Shown here: positions 45,616 through 55,024 of the stretch, one piece after another
Position numbering within the stretch: the first letter of the stretch is position 1
How the letters are laid out: every line of letters begins with the position of its first letter
Notes under the pieces: generated by a model
What the model was told of the DNA's origin: nothing
Seen by the model: only the letters and a program-made list of their open reading frames with translations
Database searches by the model: none
Assembly (NCBI GenBank): GCA_031979385.1
Contig: DALZEF010000007.1
Span: 62,001 to 126,000, forward strand
Source: Timonella sp031979385
GTDB taxonomy: Bacteria; Actinomycetota; Actinomycetes; Actinomycetales; Cellulomonadaceae
Length of the DNA: 64,000 nucleotides
Reading direction: 5' to 3'
Translations under genes and position numbers: made by a program

Positions 45616-45775
45616 TGCCGTTGTTGTTCAGGTCATCGTGCTTAAAGATATATGTTTCATATGCGCGCATCTGGATATCAGATACACGGCTGAGATCACA
45701 CGATGGATGCGGGATCTGGCCAAGTAGACGCACCCATCAAGTTTAAGTGGAGATTGCCCTGCATTTCAGCGGAAA

Positions 45776-46135
45776 CTACTCTGCGTACCACTTGCGTGGG
45801 GTGAAACATACGGCCCCAACAGCGACCACCCCGCCAAACAGCCACACGTAGGTGATGACCTGATTTGGCATCATGATGTCCCCACCGGGTCCCCCCAGCG
45901 CGAAAAGTTGAGCCATGATCATCCAGCCAACCCCGAAAGCCGCCACGCCACCAAGCCCGATCCATGCGCGGACCATGACTCCTGATACCACGACGGCCAG
46001 CAAGGAAAAGATCAGAGCATAGGGTTCGTAGGCGCGATGGGCAGCAGTTCCAAGCACCGCGACAAAAGCTCCGAACAGTAGCGCAGTTGCATACTCGACG
46101 ACCCGCACCAGATGTACCACCTTGCCTGAATTCAT
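45776..46135 (-). CDS. Four-helix membrane protein (DUF6113-like)
   Basis: 119 residues with four hydrophobic helices (about 10-30, 38-55, 60-82, 90-110) and very short loops; no charged active-site motif. I recognise it as the small membrane protein usually found beside mshB in Micrococcales (DUF6113, recalled from memory). Role unknown. It lies 78 bases downstream of mshB on the same strand. Confidence 0.7.
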   Translation of the reverse strand: MNSGKVVHLVRVVEYATALLFGAFVAVLGTAAHRAYEPYALIFSLLAVVVSGVMVRAWIGLGGVAAFGVGWMIMAQLFALGGPGGDIMMPNQVITYVWLFGGVVAVGAVCFTPRKWYAE

Positions 46136-46213
46136 GCCTCTAACCTATCGAAAAACCCTGATGAGAACCTGAAACTTGCGGTATCGATCCATACGTTTTA
46201 CATACCGATTAGG

Positions 46214-47194
46214 TCACAGCAGTTCGGCGTAGAACTCATGCGAGAACAACGGCGAGATGATGTCGTTTGACAGCGCATAACTGCCAATTACGGCAACACC
46301 AGCCGCAACGCCATAGGCGGGCAGTTGACAGGCCCATTGAATCTGTGTTGCGTGCTCCCTCATCGCCGCAAGAACCTGCGGCAGGTAGTACCTCGTGTCG
46401 AGCGTGTAGGCAGTCGCGTCCTCGTGTGCGCTGACAGCGGCAAGAGGCGCTGAAACCTCTGGGATGACTCCGCCATGGTCCGTTCCCGACACCAGTCCAC
46501 GCGCTGCGAGATCGTGCAGAGCAGCACGCCCAGACCTAGCGATGTCGGCTGGAATCACCGAACTCAGCATCCTTATCGGTCCGGCACCACCGTCTTGAGC
46601 AAGTTCAACCGCACGCTGAGCCACCTGTGCGGCACGGATATGATCGGGGTGCCCATACCCCCCGCCGGGTTCATAGGTAACGACAGTCCGCGCAGCTCGC
46701 TTGAGCAACACGCCAGCCAAGCGCGAAGCCGATGCCTCGATGTCTGCAAAATAGAACGCATCAGGCGACGCCTCATCGGGAAGCTGCGCGACGCCGGACA
46801 CGCCAGCGCCAAGCTCACCATCGACCCATGACATCCCAGAGTCGCAAAACCGCACTTCAGGAACCGTAACCGCGGCGTCAAGCGGAACCGACTCGTCGCC
46901 AAGCACAGGGACAAGTTGGTCTAGGAACACATGGTCGCGCACCCCGAGCGCCGCCATGGCGCGAGCCAACTCACGCTCCCGATACGCACCCAGCGCAGGC
47001 CCATTTCCCTCTAGGCCATCCGGATCGTTTCCGATCACCTCACCCTGTTCACCACGCGTGCAGGTCACAAGGGTCACCCCGAAGCCGCGATCCGCGGCCA
47101 ACGCGAGCAACCCACCCGAGGACAAAGTCTCGTCGTCGGGGTGCGCGTGCACCGCCACGATTGGTCCGACAAGATCAAGCTCGCGAATCTCCAC
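46214..47194 (-). CDS. mshB: Mycothiol biosynthesis deacetylase MshB
   Basis: A 326-residue zinc deacetylase of the LmbE fold that removes acetate from GlcNAc-inositol in mycothiol synthesis, the actinobacterial low-molecular-mass thiol. The metal motif VHAHPDDETLSSGG is at residues 15-28, GYGHPDHIRAAQ near 178 carries the other metal histidine, and EDATAYTLDTRYYLP lies near 260. I chose GTG 47194, with GGGAG about eleven bases upstream; a TTG at 47227 would add 11 residues. It confirms an actinomycete host. Confidence 0.92.
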   Translation of the reverse strand: MEIRELDLVGPIVAVHAHPDDETLSSGGLLALAADRGFGVTLVTCTRGEQGEVIGNDPDGLEGNGPALGAYRERELARAMAALGVRDHVFLDQLVPVLGDESVPLDAAVTVPEVRFCDSGMSWVDGELGAGVSGVAQLPDEASPDAFYFADIEASASRLAGVLLKRAARTVVTYEPGGGYGHPDHIRAAQVAQRAVELAQDGGAGPIRMLSSVIPADIARSGRAALHDLAARGLVSGTDHGGVIPEVSAPLAAVSAHEDATAYTLDTRYYLPQVLAAMREHATQIQWACQLPAYGVAAGVAVIGSYALSNDIISPLFSHEFYAELL

Positions 47195-47244
47195 TGCCCT
47201 ATTCTCCCATCTCACCAGGCGCGTCAAGCGCTCAAAATCCCTGT

Positions 47245-47286
47245 TTGACGACGAAAAGGTCCGTAACGCGGCACGTTACGGACCTT
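47245..47286 (-). terminator. Terminator of typA with the TTGACGACGAA core
   Basis: A perfect 13-pair stem AAGGTCCGTAACG with its complement (47256-47286) is followed on the minus strand by TTTTCGTCGTCAA, which is the reverse complement of the dispersed core (47245-47255). Confidence 0.85.
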
Positions 47287-47350
47287 CTCGGGTTGCGTTC
47301 TCAGGTGAACCGCCGCGCGAGCGGGCGGCTCCCTCCACCCACAACGCGTC

Positions 47351-47370
47351 GAGCGGGGTCTTCCCCGCTC
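47351..47370. other. Short GC-rich hairpin
   Basis: GAGCGGGG-TCTT-CCCCGCTC, eight perfect pairs, lies between typA and its terminator, possibly an additional stabilising structure at the 3' end of the typA mRNA. Confidence 0.5.
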
Positions 47371-47415
47371 ATCGCGAACGGAGCAGCGCGGCAGCCCAAC
47401 AGCGAGGTGCTACGC

Positions 47416-49326
47416 TCACGCCCGCTTCGCGCGAGCAGTCGCACGGGCACGCTCCGTCTGGTCCAGAATCACCTTGCGAATGCGCACAATCTCCGGGGTG
47501 ACCTCGACGCACTCGTCTTCGCGAGCGAACTCAAGAGACTCCTCAAGAGTCAGCTTGCGTGGTGGGATGAGGTTCTCGAACGAGTCGGATGAAGCCGCAC
47601 GCATGTTGGTGAGCTTCTTCTCCTTGGTGATGTTCACATCCATGTCCTCGTTACGCGAGTTCTCGCCAACGATCATGCCCTCATAGACTTCCTGCGTTGG
47701 ATCGACGAAGAACGAGCCACGCTCCTGCAGGTTGATCATTGCGAACGGCGTCACCACACCGGCACGGTCTGCCACGAGTGATCCGTTCACACGGGTCTCG
47801 ATGGCACCGGTCCATGGCTCGTAGCCCTCGGCGATCGAGGACGCAATACCGGTTCCGCGTGTCTCAGTCAGGAAGCGGGTACGGAACCCGATCAGGCCAC
47901 GCGCTGGGACCACGAACTCCATGCGGATCCAGCCTGAACCGTGGTTGGACATTGTCTCCATACGGCCCTTGCGCTGCGCCATAAGCTGGGTAACCGCACC
48001 CAGGTACTCCTCTGGGACGTCAATGGTCATGCGCTCCATAGGCTCGTGGACCTTGCCGTCGATCTTCTTGGTCACAACCTGTGGCTTGCCAACGGTCAGC
48101 TCAAATCCTTCGCGGCGCATCTGCTCCACGAGGATCGCCAGCGCCAGTTCTCCACGACCCTGTACTTCCCATGCGTCTGGACGCTCGGTCGGCAGAACCT
48201 TCAGTGAAACGTTACCGATCAGTTCCGAGTCGAGCCGGTCCTTCACTTGGCGAGCCGTGACCTTGTGGCCTTTGCCGCCCTTACCTGCCAATGGCGAGGT
48301 GTTGATACCGATGGTCATCGAGATCGCCGGGTCGTCAACCGTGATGGTTGGCAGTGGGCGCGGGTCGTTGATGTCGGTGAGAGTTTCACCGATCATGATG
48401 TCCGAAATACCAGCGACGGCAACGATGTCACCAGGTCCGGCCTCTTCGGTTGGGACACGGTCGAGTGCCTTCGTTTCCAGAAGTTCCGTGATCTTCACGG
48501 TCTGCTGGCTACCGTCCTGGCGGCACCACGCGACCTGCTGGCCCTTGCGGATCGTGCCGTTGTGCACGCGCAGGAGGGCAAGACGACCAAGGAATGGCGA
48601 AGCGTCAAGGTTGGTCACGTGCGCCTGAAGTGGCGCGTCCTCGTCGTAGGTTGGCGCCGGAATCTTCTCGAGGATCGTCTGGAACAGTGGCTCAAGGTCC
48701 TCGTTGTCTGGGAGGCTACCGTCGGCTGGCTGGTCCAAGGTTGCGCGGCCTGCCTTGGCTGCCGCGTACACGACTGGTACGTCGAGGATCGACTCGAGGT
48801 CAAGGTCATCAACCTCGTCCTGCAAGTCCGAGGCCAGGCCGAGCAGCAGATCGGTGGCTTCACCGACAACCTCGGTGATACGTGCGTCGCCACGGTCGAC
48901 CTTGTTCACCACCAGGATGACAGGAAGACGGGCGGCAAGCGCCTTACGGAGAACGAAGCGAGTCTGTGGCAGCGGACCCTCAGAGGAGTCCACGAGAAGG
49001 ACAACGCCGTCGACCATCGACAGACCACGCTCGACCTCACCGCCGAAATCAGCGTGACCCGGGGTGTCAATAACGTTGATGGTGATGCCATCAGCGTGGC
49101 CGGCTTTCTCGGCGGCTGGACCCGAGTAACGCACAGCGGTGTTCTTGGCTAGGATCGTGATGCCCTTTTCGCGTTCCAGGTCACCGGAGTCCATTGCGCG
49201 TTCATCAACGTTCGCACGCGGATCGAATGCGCCGGTCTGGCGGAGCATTGCATCAACAAGGGTGGTCTTACCGTGGTCGACGTGGGCAACAATTGCCACA
49301 TTGCGCAGGTCAGAGCGCACTGACAT
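47416..49326 (-). CDS. typA: Translational GTPase TypA/BipA
   Basis: A 636-residue ribosome-associated GTPase related to elongation factor G. G-domain motifs are AHVDHGKTTLVDA (residues 12-24), DTPGHADFGGEVER and NKVDR; domain II, the EF-G-like domain V and the TypA-specific C-terminal domain follow. ATG 49326 fits the family start (MSVRSDLRNVAIVAHVDHG); the frame continues 56 codons upstream without support. It assists ribosome assembly or translation under stress. Confidence 0.95.
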   Translation of the reverse strand: MSVRSDLRNVAIVAHVDHGKTTLVDAMLRQTGAFDPRANVDERAMDSGDLEREKGITILAKNTAVRYSGPAAEKAGHADGITINVIDTPGHADFGGEVERGLSMVDGVVLLVDSSEGPLPQTRFVLRKALAARLPVILVVNKVDRGDARITEVVGEATDLLLGLASDLQDEVDDLDLESILDVPVVYAAAKAGRATLDQPADGSLPDNEDLEPLFQTILEKIPAPTYDEDAPLQAHVTNLDASPFLGRLALLRVHNGTIRKGQQVAWCRQDGSQQTVKITELLETKALDRVPTEEAGPGDIVAVAGISDIMIGETLTDINDPRPLPTITVDDPAISMTIGINTSPLAGKGGKGHKVTARQVKDRLDSELIGNVSLKVLPTERPDAWEVQGRGELALAILVEQMRREGFELTVGKPQVVTKKIDGKVHEPMERMTIDVPEEYLGAVTQLMAQRKGRMETMSNHGSGWIRMEFVVPARGLIGFRTRFLTETRGTGIASSIAEGYEPWTGAIETRVNGSLVADRAGVVTPFAMINLQERGSFFVDPTQEVYEGMIVGENSRNEDMDVNITKEKKLTNMRAASSDSFENLIPPRKLTLEESLEFAREDECVEVTPEIVRIRKVILDQTERARATARAKRA

Positions 49327-49790
49327 ATATGAACTCGATTCTCGGTCTGAGAGGGACACGCTGAACTTCTCAACGCTTGAGGGGCTGCACGTAGCGCGCA
49401 GCAGTATGGCGTCCAGTTGCCGCAGCGGTCGCGGGAGCGCTGCGCCGGACGGAAATCCGTGGCGTTCGAGGCATTGCAGTTGGCTCACCTGCATACCTTG
49501 TGGTTGTCGGTGCGAACACTGCTAACTGTGCTAGCCGGTTCTGTGGCGCCCAGCCAAATGGGATGTCTGACCAGACTTGGCCGTGACAACTTCGAACGAT
49601 GGCCTATGCAATCGTACCGGAGAACTCAATACTGGCTCCCACGATGTGTCGATGGGCACTCATGTTCTGCCTCACATTTGGTTGCACTCAGAAACCTTTG
49701 CTACGAGTCCGTCGGGCCAGGTGCTTGCCCTCCGGGCCGAGCTGACTCGTCGCCACCATAAAAACCGGCGCCACCTCACCCAGCCGCCGT

Positions 49791-49820
49791 GTCGGCCTGT
49801 GGGTTTCGTCGTCAATCTGT
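49791..49820 (-). repeat. Dispersed intergenic repeat, copy 2
   Basis: On the minus strand 29 of 30 bases equal 1-30 of the window, including the TTGACGACGAA core (49805-49815). Confidence 0.75.
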
Positions 49821-49876
49821 GGGGTTTGGGAGACAGATCGGCGAGCAATCCACAGGTCACTGACGGACAGGCCAAA

Positions 49877-49910
49877 ATGGGGACCCCACACAGTTGTGTG
49901 GGGTCCCCAT
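49877..49910 (-). terminator. Terminator of the oligopeptide ABC operon
   Basis: A perfect 16-pair stem ATGGGGACCCCACACA with its complement around a 2-base loop; on the minus strand TTTTGG follows. It lies 14 bases past the stop. Confidence 0.92.
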
Positions 49911-49923
49911 ATGATGTGGACTG

Positions 49924-51615
49924 CTAGTTGATGAGCGCGTTGCGTAGTTCGCGACGCTGACGCTGTGCCTCCGGGTCTGGAACAGGAACAGCCGCAAGCA
50001 ACTTGCGAGTGTAATCATCCTGCGGGTTCTCAAGAACCTGCTTACGAGTACCGAACTCAGCCATCTTTCCGTGACGCATCACGGCGATACGCGTGGCGAG
50101 CATCTCGACCACGGCGAGGTCGTGCGAGATGAACAAGCAGGCAAAGCCGTGCTCGCGCTGAAGGTCCATGAACAGGTCCAAGACCTTGGCCTGAACCGAA
50201 ACGTCCAGTGCCGAGGTCGGCTCATCCGCGATCAGGAGTTTTGGCTGCAGTGACAGTGCGCGGGCAATACCCACGCGCTGACGTTGACCACCGGAGAGCT
50301 CGTGTGGGTAACGGTTACGCATCGCACGAGGCAGTTCAACCTGATCGAGTAGCTCCTCGATCTTCTTCTGCAGCCTCGCACCCTTGGCAACACCGTGCAG
50401 GAACATCGGCTCGCCAATGGACTCACCGATCGGGAGACGAGGATTCAGGGACGAACCTGGATCCTGGAACACGATAGACACGTTGTTCCGCACATCGCGC
50501 AGATTAGCCTTCGAGATACCGGCGAGTTCGTGGCCTGCAACGCGCAACGAACCATCGGCTACAGGCAACAGACCGATCGCCGCACGGCCAACCGTGGTCT
50601 TGCCGGAACCAGACTCACCCACGAGACCGACGACCTCGCCCTTTGCGATCTCAAGGTCAATGCCCTGAACCGCACGGACTGCTGGCACACGGCCACGCTT
50701 CGGATACTCAATCACGAGGTCCTTGGCATGCAGCACCAACTCGTCATCACGGTATGCCACTGGAATGGCTGGGTCGATGTCCTTGGCGGTGAACTCTCCA
50801 AGGTGCGGAACAGCCTCAAGGAGTTCCTTGGTGTACGGGTGCTGCGGACGGTTGAAGATCTCATCCGCAGTGCCACGCTCCACAATGACACCGTTACGCA
50901 TAACGATGATGCGGTCTGCCATGTCTGCGACGACACCCATGTCGTGCGTGATCAGCACGATACCGGAGTCGAACTTGTGGCGCAGTTCTCCCATGAGCTT
51001 GAGGATCTCTGCCTGAACCGTCACGTCGAGAGCCGTGGTCGGCTCATCCGCGATGAGGAGCTTCGGGTTGAGTGCGAGCGCCTGAGCGATCATTGCGCGC
51101 TGGCGCTGTCCACCAGAGAGTTGGTGTGGGTACTTGTCCAGAGCAACCTCTGGGTCCGGGATCTCGACGAGAGTCAAGAGTTCAAGAGCACGAGCCCGCG
51201 CTTCCTTAGGGCTCATCTCGGTGTGAGTACGCAGAGTCTCGATGATCTGGAAGCCGATCGTGTAGACCGGGTTCATCGCGGTCATCGGTTCCTGGAAGAT
51301 AACCGCCATGTCGTTACCGCGCAGGTGGCGCAGTTGCGAGTGACTCAGGCCTACCAGTTCCTTGCCATTGAGCTTCGCCGAACCCTTCGAACGACCGTTC
51401 GCGGGCAACAAGCCCAGCAGGGACATCGACGACTGAGTCTTGCCAGAACCTGACTCTCCTACGATGGCCAGGACCTCGCCTGGGTACACCTCGTAGTCAA
51501 TGTTCTTTGCGGCGGCGAACCATTCGCCGTCCACCCAAAATTCAACCGTGAGATCATCCACTTTAAGGATGGGCTCGCCGGTCTTCCGAGGGGATTGTGC
51601 GTTAACTTGCATCAT
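49924..51615 (-). CDS. oppD: Oligopeptide ABC transporter, fused double ATPase (OppD-OppF)
   Basis: A 563-residue fusion of two peptide-importer ATPase domains. Domain 1: GESGSGKTQSSMSLLG, LSGGQRQRAMIAQAL, LLIADEPTTALDVT. Domain 2: GESGSGKTTVGRA, LSGGQRQRVGIARAL, LLIADEPTSALDVS. Each is followed by the oligopeptide-specific C-terminal extension (QHPYTKELLEAVP; QDDYTRKLLAAVP). ATG 51615 has AGGAAG about nine bases upstream. It powers OppB and OppC but is separated from them by a plus-strand gene, so it probably has its own promoter or read-through supply. Confidence 0.93.
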   Translation of the reverse strand: MMQVNAQSPRKTGEPILKVDDLTVEFWVDGEWFAAAKNIDYEVYPGEVLAIVGESGSGKTQSSMSLLGLLPANGRSKGSAKLNGKELVGLSHSQLRHLRGNDMAVIFQEPMTAMNPVYTIGFQIIETLRTHTEMSPKEARARALELLTLVEIPDPEVALDKYPHQLSGGQRQRAMIAQALALNPKLLIADEPTTALDVTVQAEILKLMGELRHKFDSGIVLITHDMGVVADMADRIIVMRNGVIVERGTADEIFNRPQHPYTKELLEAVPHLGEFTAKDIDPAIPVAYRDDELVLHAKDLVIEYPKRGRVPAVRAVQGIDLEIAKGEVVGLVGESGSGKTTVGRAAIGLLPVADGSLRVAGHELAGISKANLRDVRNNVSIVFQDPGSSLNPRLPIGESIGEPMFLHGVAKGARLQKKIEELLDQVELPRAMRNRYPHELSGGQRQRVGIARALSLQPKLLIADEPTSALDVSVQAKVLDLFMDLQREHGFACLFISHDLAVVEMLATRIAVMRHGKMAEFGTRKQVLENPQDDYTRKLLAAVPVPDPEAQRQRRELRNALIN

Positions 51616-51699
51616 CGCCAATCACTTCCTTCCACATACAGCAGCTCGATACAGAGCGTCGCGTGCTTTTATAGTCGAGCGCGCTGTCACAATAAAGTC

Positions 51700-52230
51700 A
51701 TGGGTCCTACAGAAATCTTTCGACCATTGTTCAGTCGTGTCCTCGCATACGTCGTTTGGGCTATTCTCGCCGTGTCCGCTATCAGCAGCTTCTTTGTAGA
51801 AGACTCCAAACTGCAGTGGCGTGTCATTGCCCTCACTGTCTTCCTTGCGGTTGCCGTGTGGCTGTTCTACCTGCGACCCAGCGTTGAGATATCGGATGGA
51901 GGAATCCTCATCACCAATCCCCTGCGAACGGTACACATACCTTGGCCCGCTGTCACAGACTTGGACATCCGCGGCACTTTCGTGGTCACTGACCATGAGG
52001 GGAACCACCACAGTGCCTACGCCGCCGCCATTGCTAACAAGCGCAATGATCTTGGATTGGCAGGAGAGGTCAAGACCTTCGCAGAGCACCGAATGAACGT
52101 GTTGGCCGAAGCCGGATTTCTGAGCGATGTTCGACCGGAGGGAGCGCAGCTCACCACGCGTCACAACACCGTGGGCATCATCGCGTTGGCGGTGTGCGGT
52201 TTGGTTTTTGTGATCACGCTGACTATGTAG
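51700..52230 (+). CDS. PH-domain-like membrane protein on the opposite strand
   Basis: 176 residues starting ATG 51700 (MGPTEIFRPLF). Two membrane helices near the N-terminus (about 13-31 and 36-56), then a bacterial PH-like domain (PSVEISDGGILITNPLRTVHIPWPAVTDLDI), a short helical part with KRNDLGLAGEVKTFAEHRM, and one C-terminal helix (TVGIIALAVCGLVFVI). Many actinomycete proteins have this TM-PH-TM plan with unknown function. It interrupts the minus-strand opp genes and converges on oppC. Confidence 0.75.
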   Translation: MGPTEIFRPLFSRVLAYVVWAILAVSAISSFFVEDSKLQWRVIALTVFLAVAVWLFYLRPSVEISDGGILITNPLRTVHIPWPAVTDLDIRGTFVVTDHEGNHHSAYAAAIANKRNDLGLAGEVKTFAEHRMNVLAEAGFLSDVRPEGAQLTTRHNTVGIIALAVCGLVFVITLTM

Positions 52231-52252
52231 CGCTCCCCCGGAGAACATCGTG

Positions 52253-53317
52253 TTAAACGTCCTTGCTGTTCTTAGCTGGCGCGGCCGTCGTGGTCAGTTC
52301 CTGAGAACGGGCCTTTAGCTCAGCCTTACGCATAGCACGCACAGTAGGAATTTTGCGTTGACGTGGGTCAAAGGCATCACGCAGACCATCGCCGATGAAG
52401 TTCACGCACAGTGCAAGCGTCACGATAAACAGACCCGGCCACCAGAACAGCCAAGGCCGCGTGGTGAACGCGGACTGGTACTGGGAGATCAGGTTACCTA
52501 ATGACACTTCAGGCGGTTGAATACCAAATCCGAGGTAGGACAGAGCAGTCTCAAGCAAGACTGCGGAACTCAGCATCAGCGTGGTGTTCACGATAATCAC
52601 CGCGATCGTGTTCGGCAGCATGTGTTTGAAGATGATACGGGAGTTGGATGCTCCGGCGACACGTGCCGCTTCAACGAACTCACGTTCACGCAGGGATAGG
52701 AATTCGGCGCGCACCAGACGGGCCAGGCCGGTCCAGTTCAAAACACCAAGGGCAATCGCCAAAATGATTGGGGTCGGAGAGCCAAACATTTTACCGAGAA
52801 CGGCACCCGTGATCAGGACTGGAACCACGATGAACAACTCAGTAAAGCGCATCAACAAAGAGTCGAGCCAACCCCGGAAGAAGCCCGCTACAGCACCTAT
52901 AAGGATGCCAATAGCGGAGGAAACGCCAGCCACAACGAACATCACGACCAGCGAGGTTTGGATTCCACGCATAACCCGTGCGAAGTTGTCACGCCCTAGT
53001 TCGTCCTGTCCGAAGGGGTAATCTCCGATACGGAAACCGCCTTCGCCCCACAGCTGCAGGGTTGGGCTACCACCTGGATTAGCCTGCGGCGCCGTCTGAG
53101 TGTAGTTCCACTGCCACCAGCCGGGGATGGGGCCCCAACCAATCGAGGTAATCGCAATCAATGCAACCACAATCATTACAATGACAGAGGTCATAGCAGC
53201 CTTGTGACGGACAAACCGCCTGAGCACGATCTGCCCCTGTGATAAGCCCGCGACTTCACGATTTTCAATCGTGTTTGCACCACGAGTCGTTTCAATGTCT
53301 ACGTTCTGCTCGCTCAT
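52253..53317 (-). CDS. oppC: Oligopeptide ABC transporter permease OppC
   Basis: A 354-residue permease with about six membrane helices. An N-terminal extension leads into RRFVRHKAAMTSVIVM; the large extracytoplasmic loop has FPFGQDELGRDNFARVMRGIQ-type sequence (PFGTDxxGRD in the family), and the ATPase-contact loop reads FVEAARVAGASNSRIIFKHMLPN. It overlaps oppB by four bases. Confidence 0.92.
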   Translation of the reverse strand: MSEQNVDIETTRGANTIENREVAGLSQGQIVLRRFVRHKAAMTSVIVMIVVALIAITSIGWGPIPGWWQWNYTQTAPQANPGGSPTLQLWGEGGFRIGDYPFGQDELGRDNFARVMRGIQTSLVVMFVVAGVSSAIGILIGAVAGFFRGWLDSLLMRFTELFIVVPVLITGAVLGKMFGSPTPIILAIALGVLNWTGLARLVRAEFLSLREREFVEAARVAGASNSRIIFKHMLPNTIAVIIVNTTLMLSSAVLLETALSYLGFGIQPPEVSLGNLISQYQSAFTTRPWLFWWPGLFIVTLALCVNFIGDGLRDAFDPRQRKIPTVRAMRKAELKARSQELTTTAAPAKNSKDV

Positions 53318-54849
53318 GCGTTTACTCGAATTCGTGGGTCAAGGACTGCGTATAGCAGGTCGGCAAGGAAGTTCGCGATAATCGCGACCGCACCAATAAT
53401 CAGTACGTACGCCATCACTGGATCGATTTCGTTACGCCCCAAGCCGCTCAGGAACATCGTTCCCATACCGCTCCATCCAAAAATACGCTCGGTGATGACC
53501 GCACCGCTAAGAATCGAGGCGAAGTCGAGTGGAATGATCGTGGCGAGAGGAATCAGAGAGTTACGGAATGCGTGACGCACAATCACAACGCGCTCCGACA
53601 GACCCTTTGCACGAGCTGTCCGCACGTAGTCTTGATTGAGAACCTCTAGCATCGAAGCGCGCGAGTATCGCGTGTAAGCCGCGAATGAAATTAACACGAG
53701 TGCGATGGTCGGCAGAATCAGGTGCGTGAACGAGTCCAGTTGGTGCGTCCAGTAAGAACCGTTAAGTCCGGGTGTCTGCGAACCTAGGGTTGCGATAGGG
53801 CGGCCGTTGATTGCCGATGAGTTGAAATATGGCTGCCATGCGAGCATGACACGGTCAATGAACAACAGCCCGAAGCCGATCAGTCCCGTAAGCCCTGAGA
53901 CTCTCATCGAAACGCGACGGTCGTAGCCGCCAAACAGCCAGCCAGCCAGCACCCCGGCGGCAGTGAACACGAGAGCAAACACGAGAGTCAGCAACGCGTT
54001 GAAGTTGACGAAGGCGAACTGCATCGGATACCAGACCACGCCCGCGAACACACCAGTAGCGAGCGCAGAGTACAGCGCACGACGATTTCGCAAACCCGCC
54101 ATGATGGCAGTTAGTGCAACACCGGCGGCTGCGGCCGTAAGCGCAATTACTACAGGGCCAAGTGATGGGTTGAGGAGCCATCCTGTTTCCAAAACATAGA
54201 ACAAGACACCCGCTGTGACGAGAGTGCTCGCTCCGAACACAATAAGGCGGCGTTTAAACTCACCGGCAAATATTGCCTGCCATACCACTCCTGCTATGAG
54301 CGCTAAAACGACAATCGTAGGTGCTCCGACGTTGGGCGAGGCGAGGAAGTCGTTAAAACCGATGGCTCCCCACTGCTTGAGCAGAACTGCGACCCAGAAG
54401 CTCGGAAGAGAGTAAAGCAGGAAGGAGATGAAGACCATCGTGTAGTCGAAGCCGGTGTACTGGCGTAGCGCCGATACAACACCAACGGCGATACCAAGTA
54501 CCATCGCCAGAACAGTGGCAACGGTGACAAGCTTAACTGTTACAACCAGCGCAGATACAAGAACATCCGTAACCTGCTGGTTAGTGCTCCAAGCGGAACC
54601 GAAGTCACATTTTCCAACGAAACAGCCGGCGACACCCGCAAGCCACCCGAGATAACGCACTGGTGACGGCACGTCCAGCTGCAATAGCCGGGTGCGCTCC
54701 TGAATGAGCGCCTCTTTGTTCGGCGATGTACTCGTGAGCAGGTCCTCGAGCGGATCGATTGCGATATCGACCAGCACATAGATCAAGAACGTGGCAACGA
54801 GTAGAACTCCAAGCGACGATAGAGCGCGCCTGAAAATGAAGTTATACAT
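53314..54849 (-). CDS. oppB: Oligopeptide ABC transporter permease OppB (long form)
   Basis: A 511-residue permease, longer than the ~310-residue enterobacterial form because about 200 residues with five to six extra hydrophobic helices (about 190-370) are inserted between the second and third core segments, a form known in actinomycetes. Core features are the N-terminal FIFRRALSSLGVLLVATFLIY, and YVRTARAKGLSERVVIVRHAFRNSL contacting the ATPase. ATG 54849 has GAGAGG eight bases upstream. Confidence 0.9.
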   Translation of the reverse strand: MYNFIFRRALSSLGVLLVATFLIYVLVDIAIDPLEDLLTSTSPNKEALIQERTRLLQLDVPSPVRYLGWLAGVAGCFVGKCDFGSAWSTNQQVTDVLVSALVVTVKLVTVATVLAMVLGIAVGVVSALRQYTGFDYTMVFISFLLYSLPSFWVAVLLKQWGAIGFNDFLASPNVGAPTIVVLALIAGVVWQAIFAGEFKRRLIVFGASTLVTAGVLFYVLETGWLLNPSLGPVVIALTAAAAGVALTAIMAGLRNRRALYSALATGVFAGVVWYPMQFAFVNFNALLTLVFALVFTAAGVLAGWLFGGYDRRVSMRVSGLTGLIGFGLLFIDRVMLAWQPYFNSSAINGRPIATLGSQTPGLNGSYWTHQLDSFTHLILPTIALVLISFAAYTRYSRASMLEVLNQDYVRTARAKGLSERVVIVRHAFRNSLIPLATIIPLDFASILSGAVITERIFGWSGMGTMFLSGLGRNEIDPVMAYVLIIGAVAIIANFLADLLYAVLDPRIRVNA

Positions 54850-54941
54850 GATTTGACCTCTCCAGCGGCTGCCTATGGCATGCCGCAAGCGAATTACCGC
54901 TCGATTTTACCCGTGTTTTGAGTAAAGCCGTGAATCACAGC

Positions 54942-54974
54942 GTGGCGCCAGGGCGATAATCGCCCTGGCGCCAC
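54942..54974 (-). terminator. Intra-operon hairpin between oppA and oppB
   Basis: GTGGCGCCAGGGCGA pairs perfectly with its complement (15 pairs, 3-base loop) 50 bases after the oppA stop. No T-run: fits attenuation or 3'-end protection of the oppA message. Confidence 0.8.
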
Positions 54975-55024
54975 TACTACAATCACTCTTACGAGCGGAT
55001 GAACAGGGCTTTCACCTGCGCTTT

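Larger units (their letters stand above)
49327..49923. other. Long intergenic region between typA and the opp ATPase gene
   Basis: Almost 600 bases. It holds the typA promoter, one dispersed repeat copy (49791-49820), the opp terminator (49877-49910) and small GC-rich hairpins (around 49700-49735). No frame has recognisable similarity, and I see no RNA gene. Confidence 0.5.

Noticed and set aside
48247..49152. 301-residue plus-strand frame
   Set aside because: Antisense to typA, which is intact and highly conserved.
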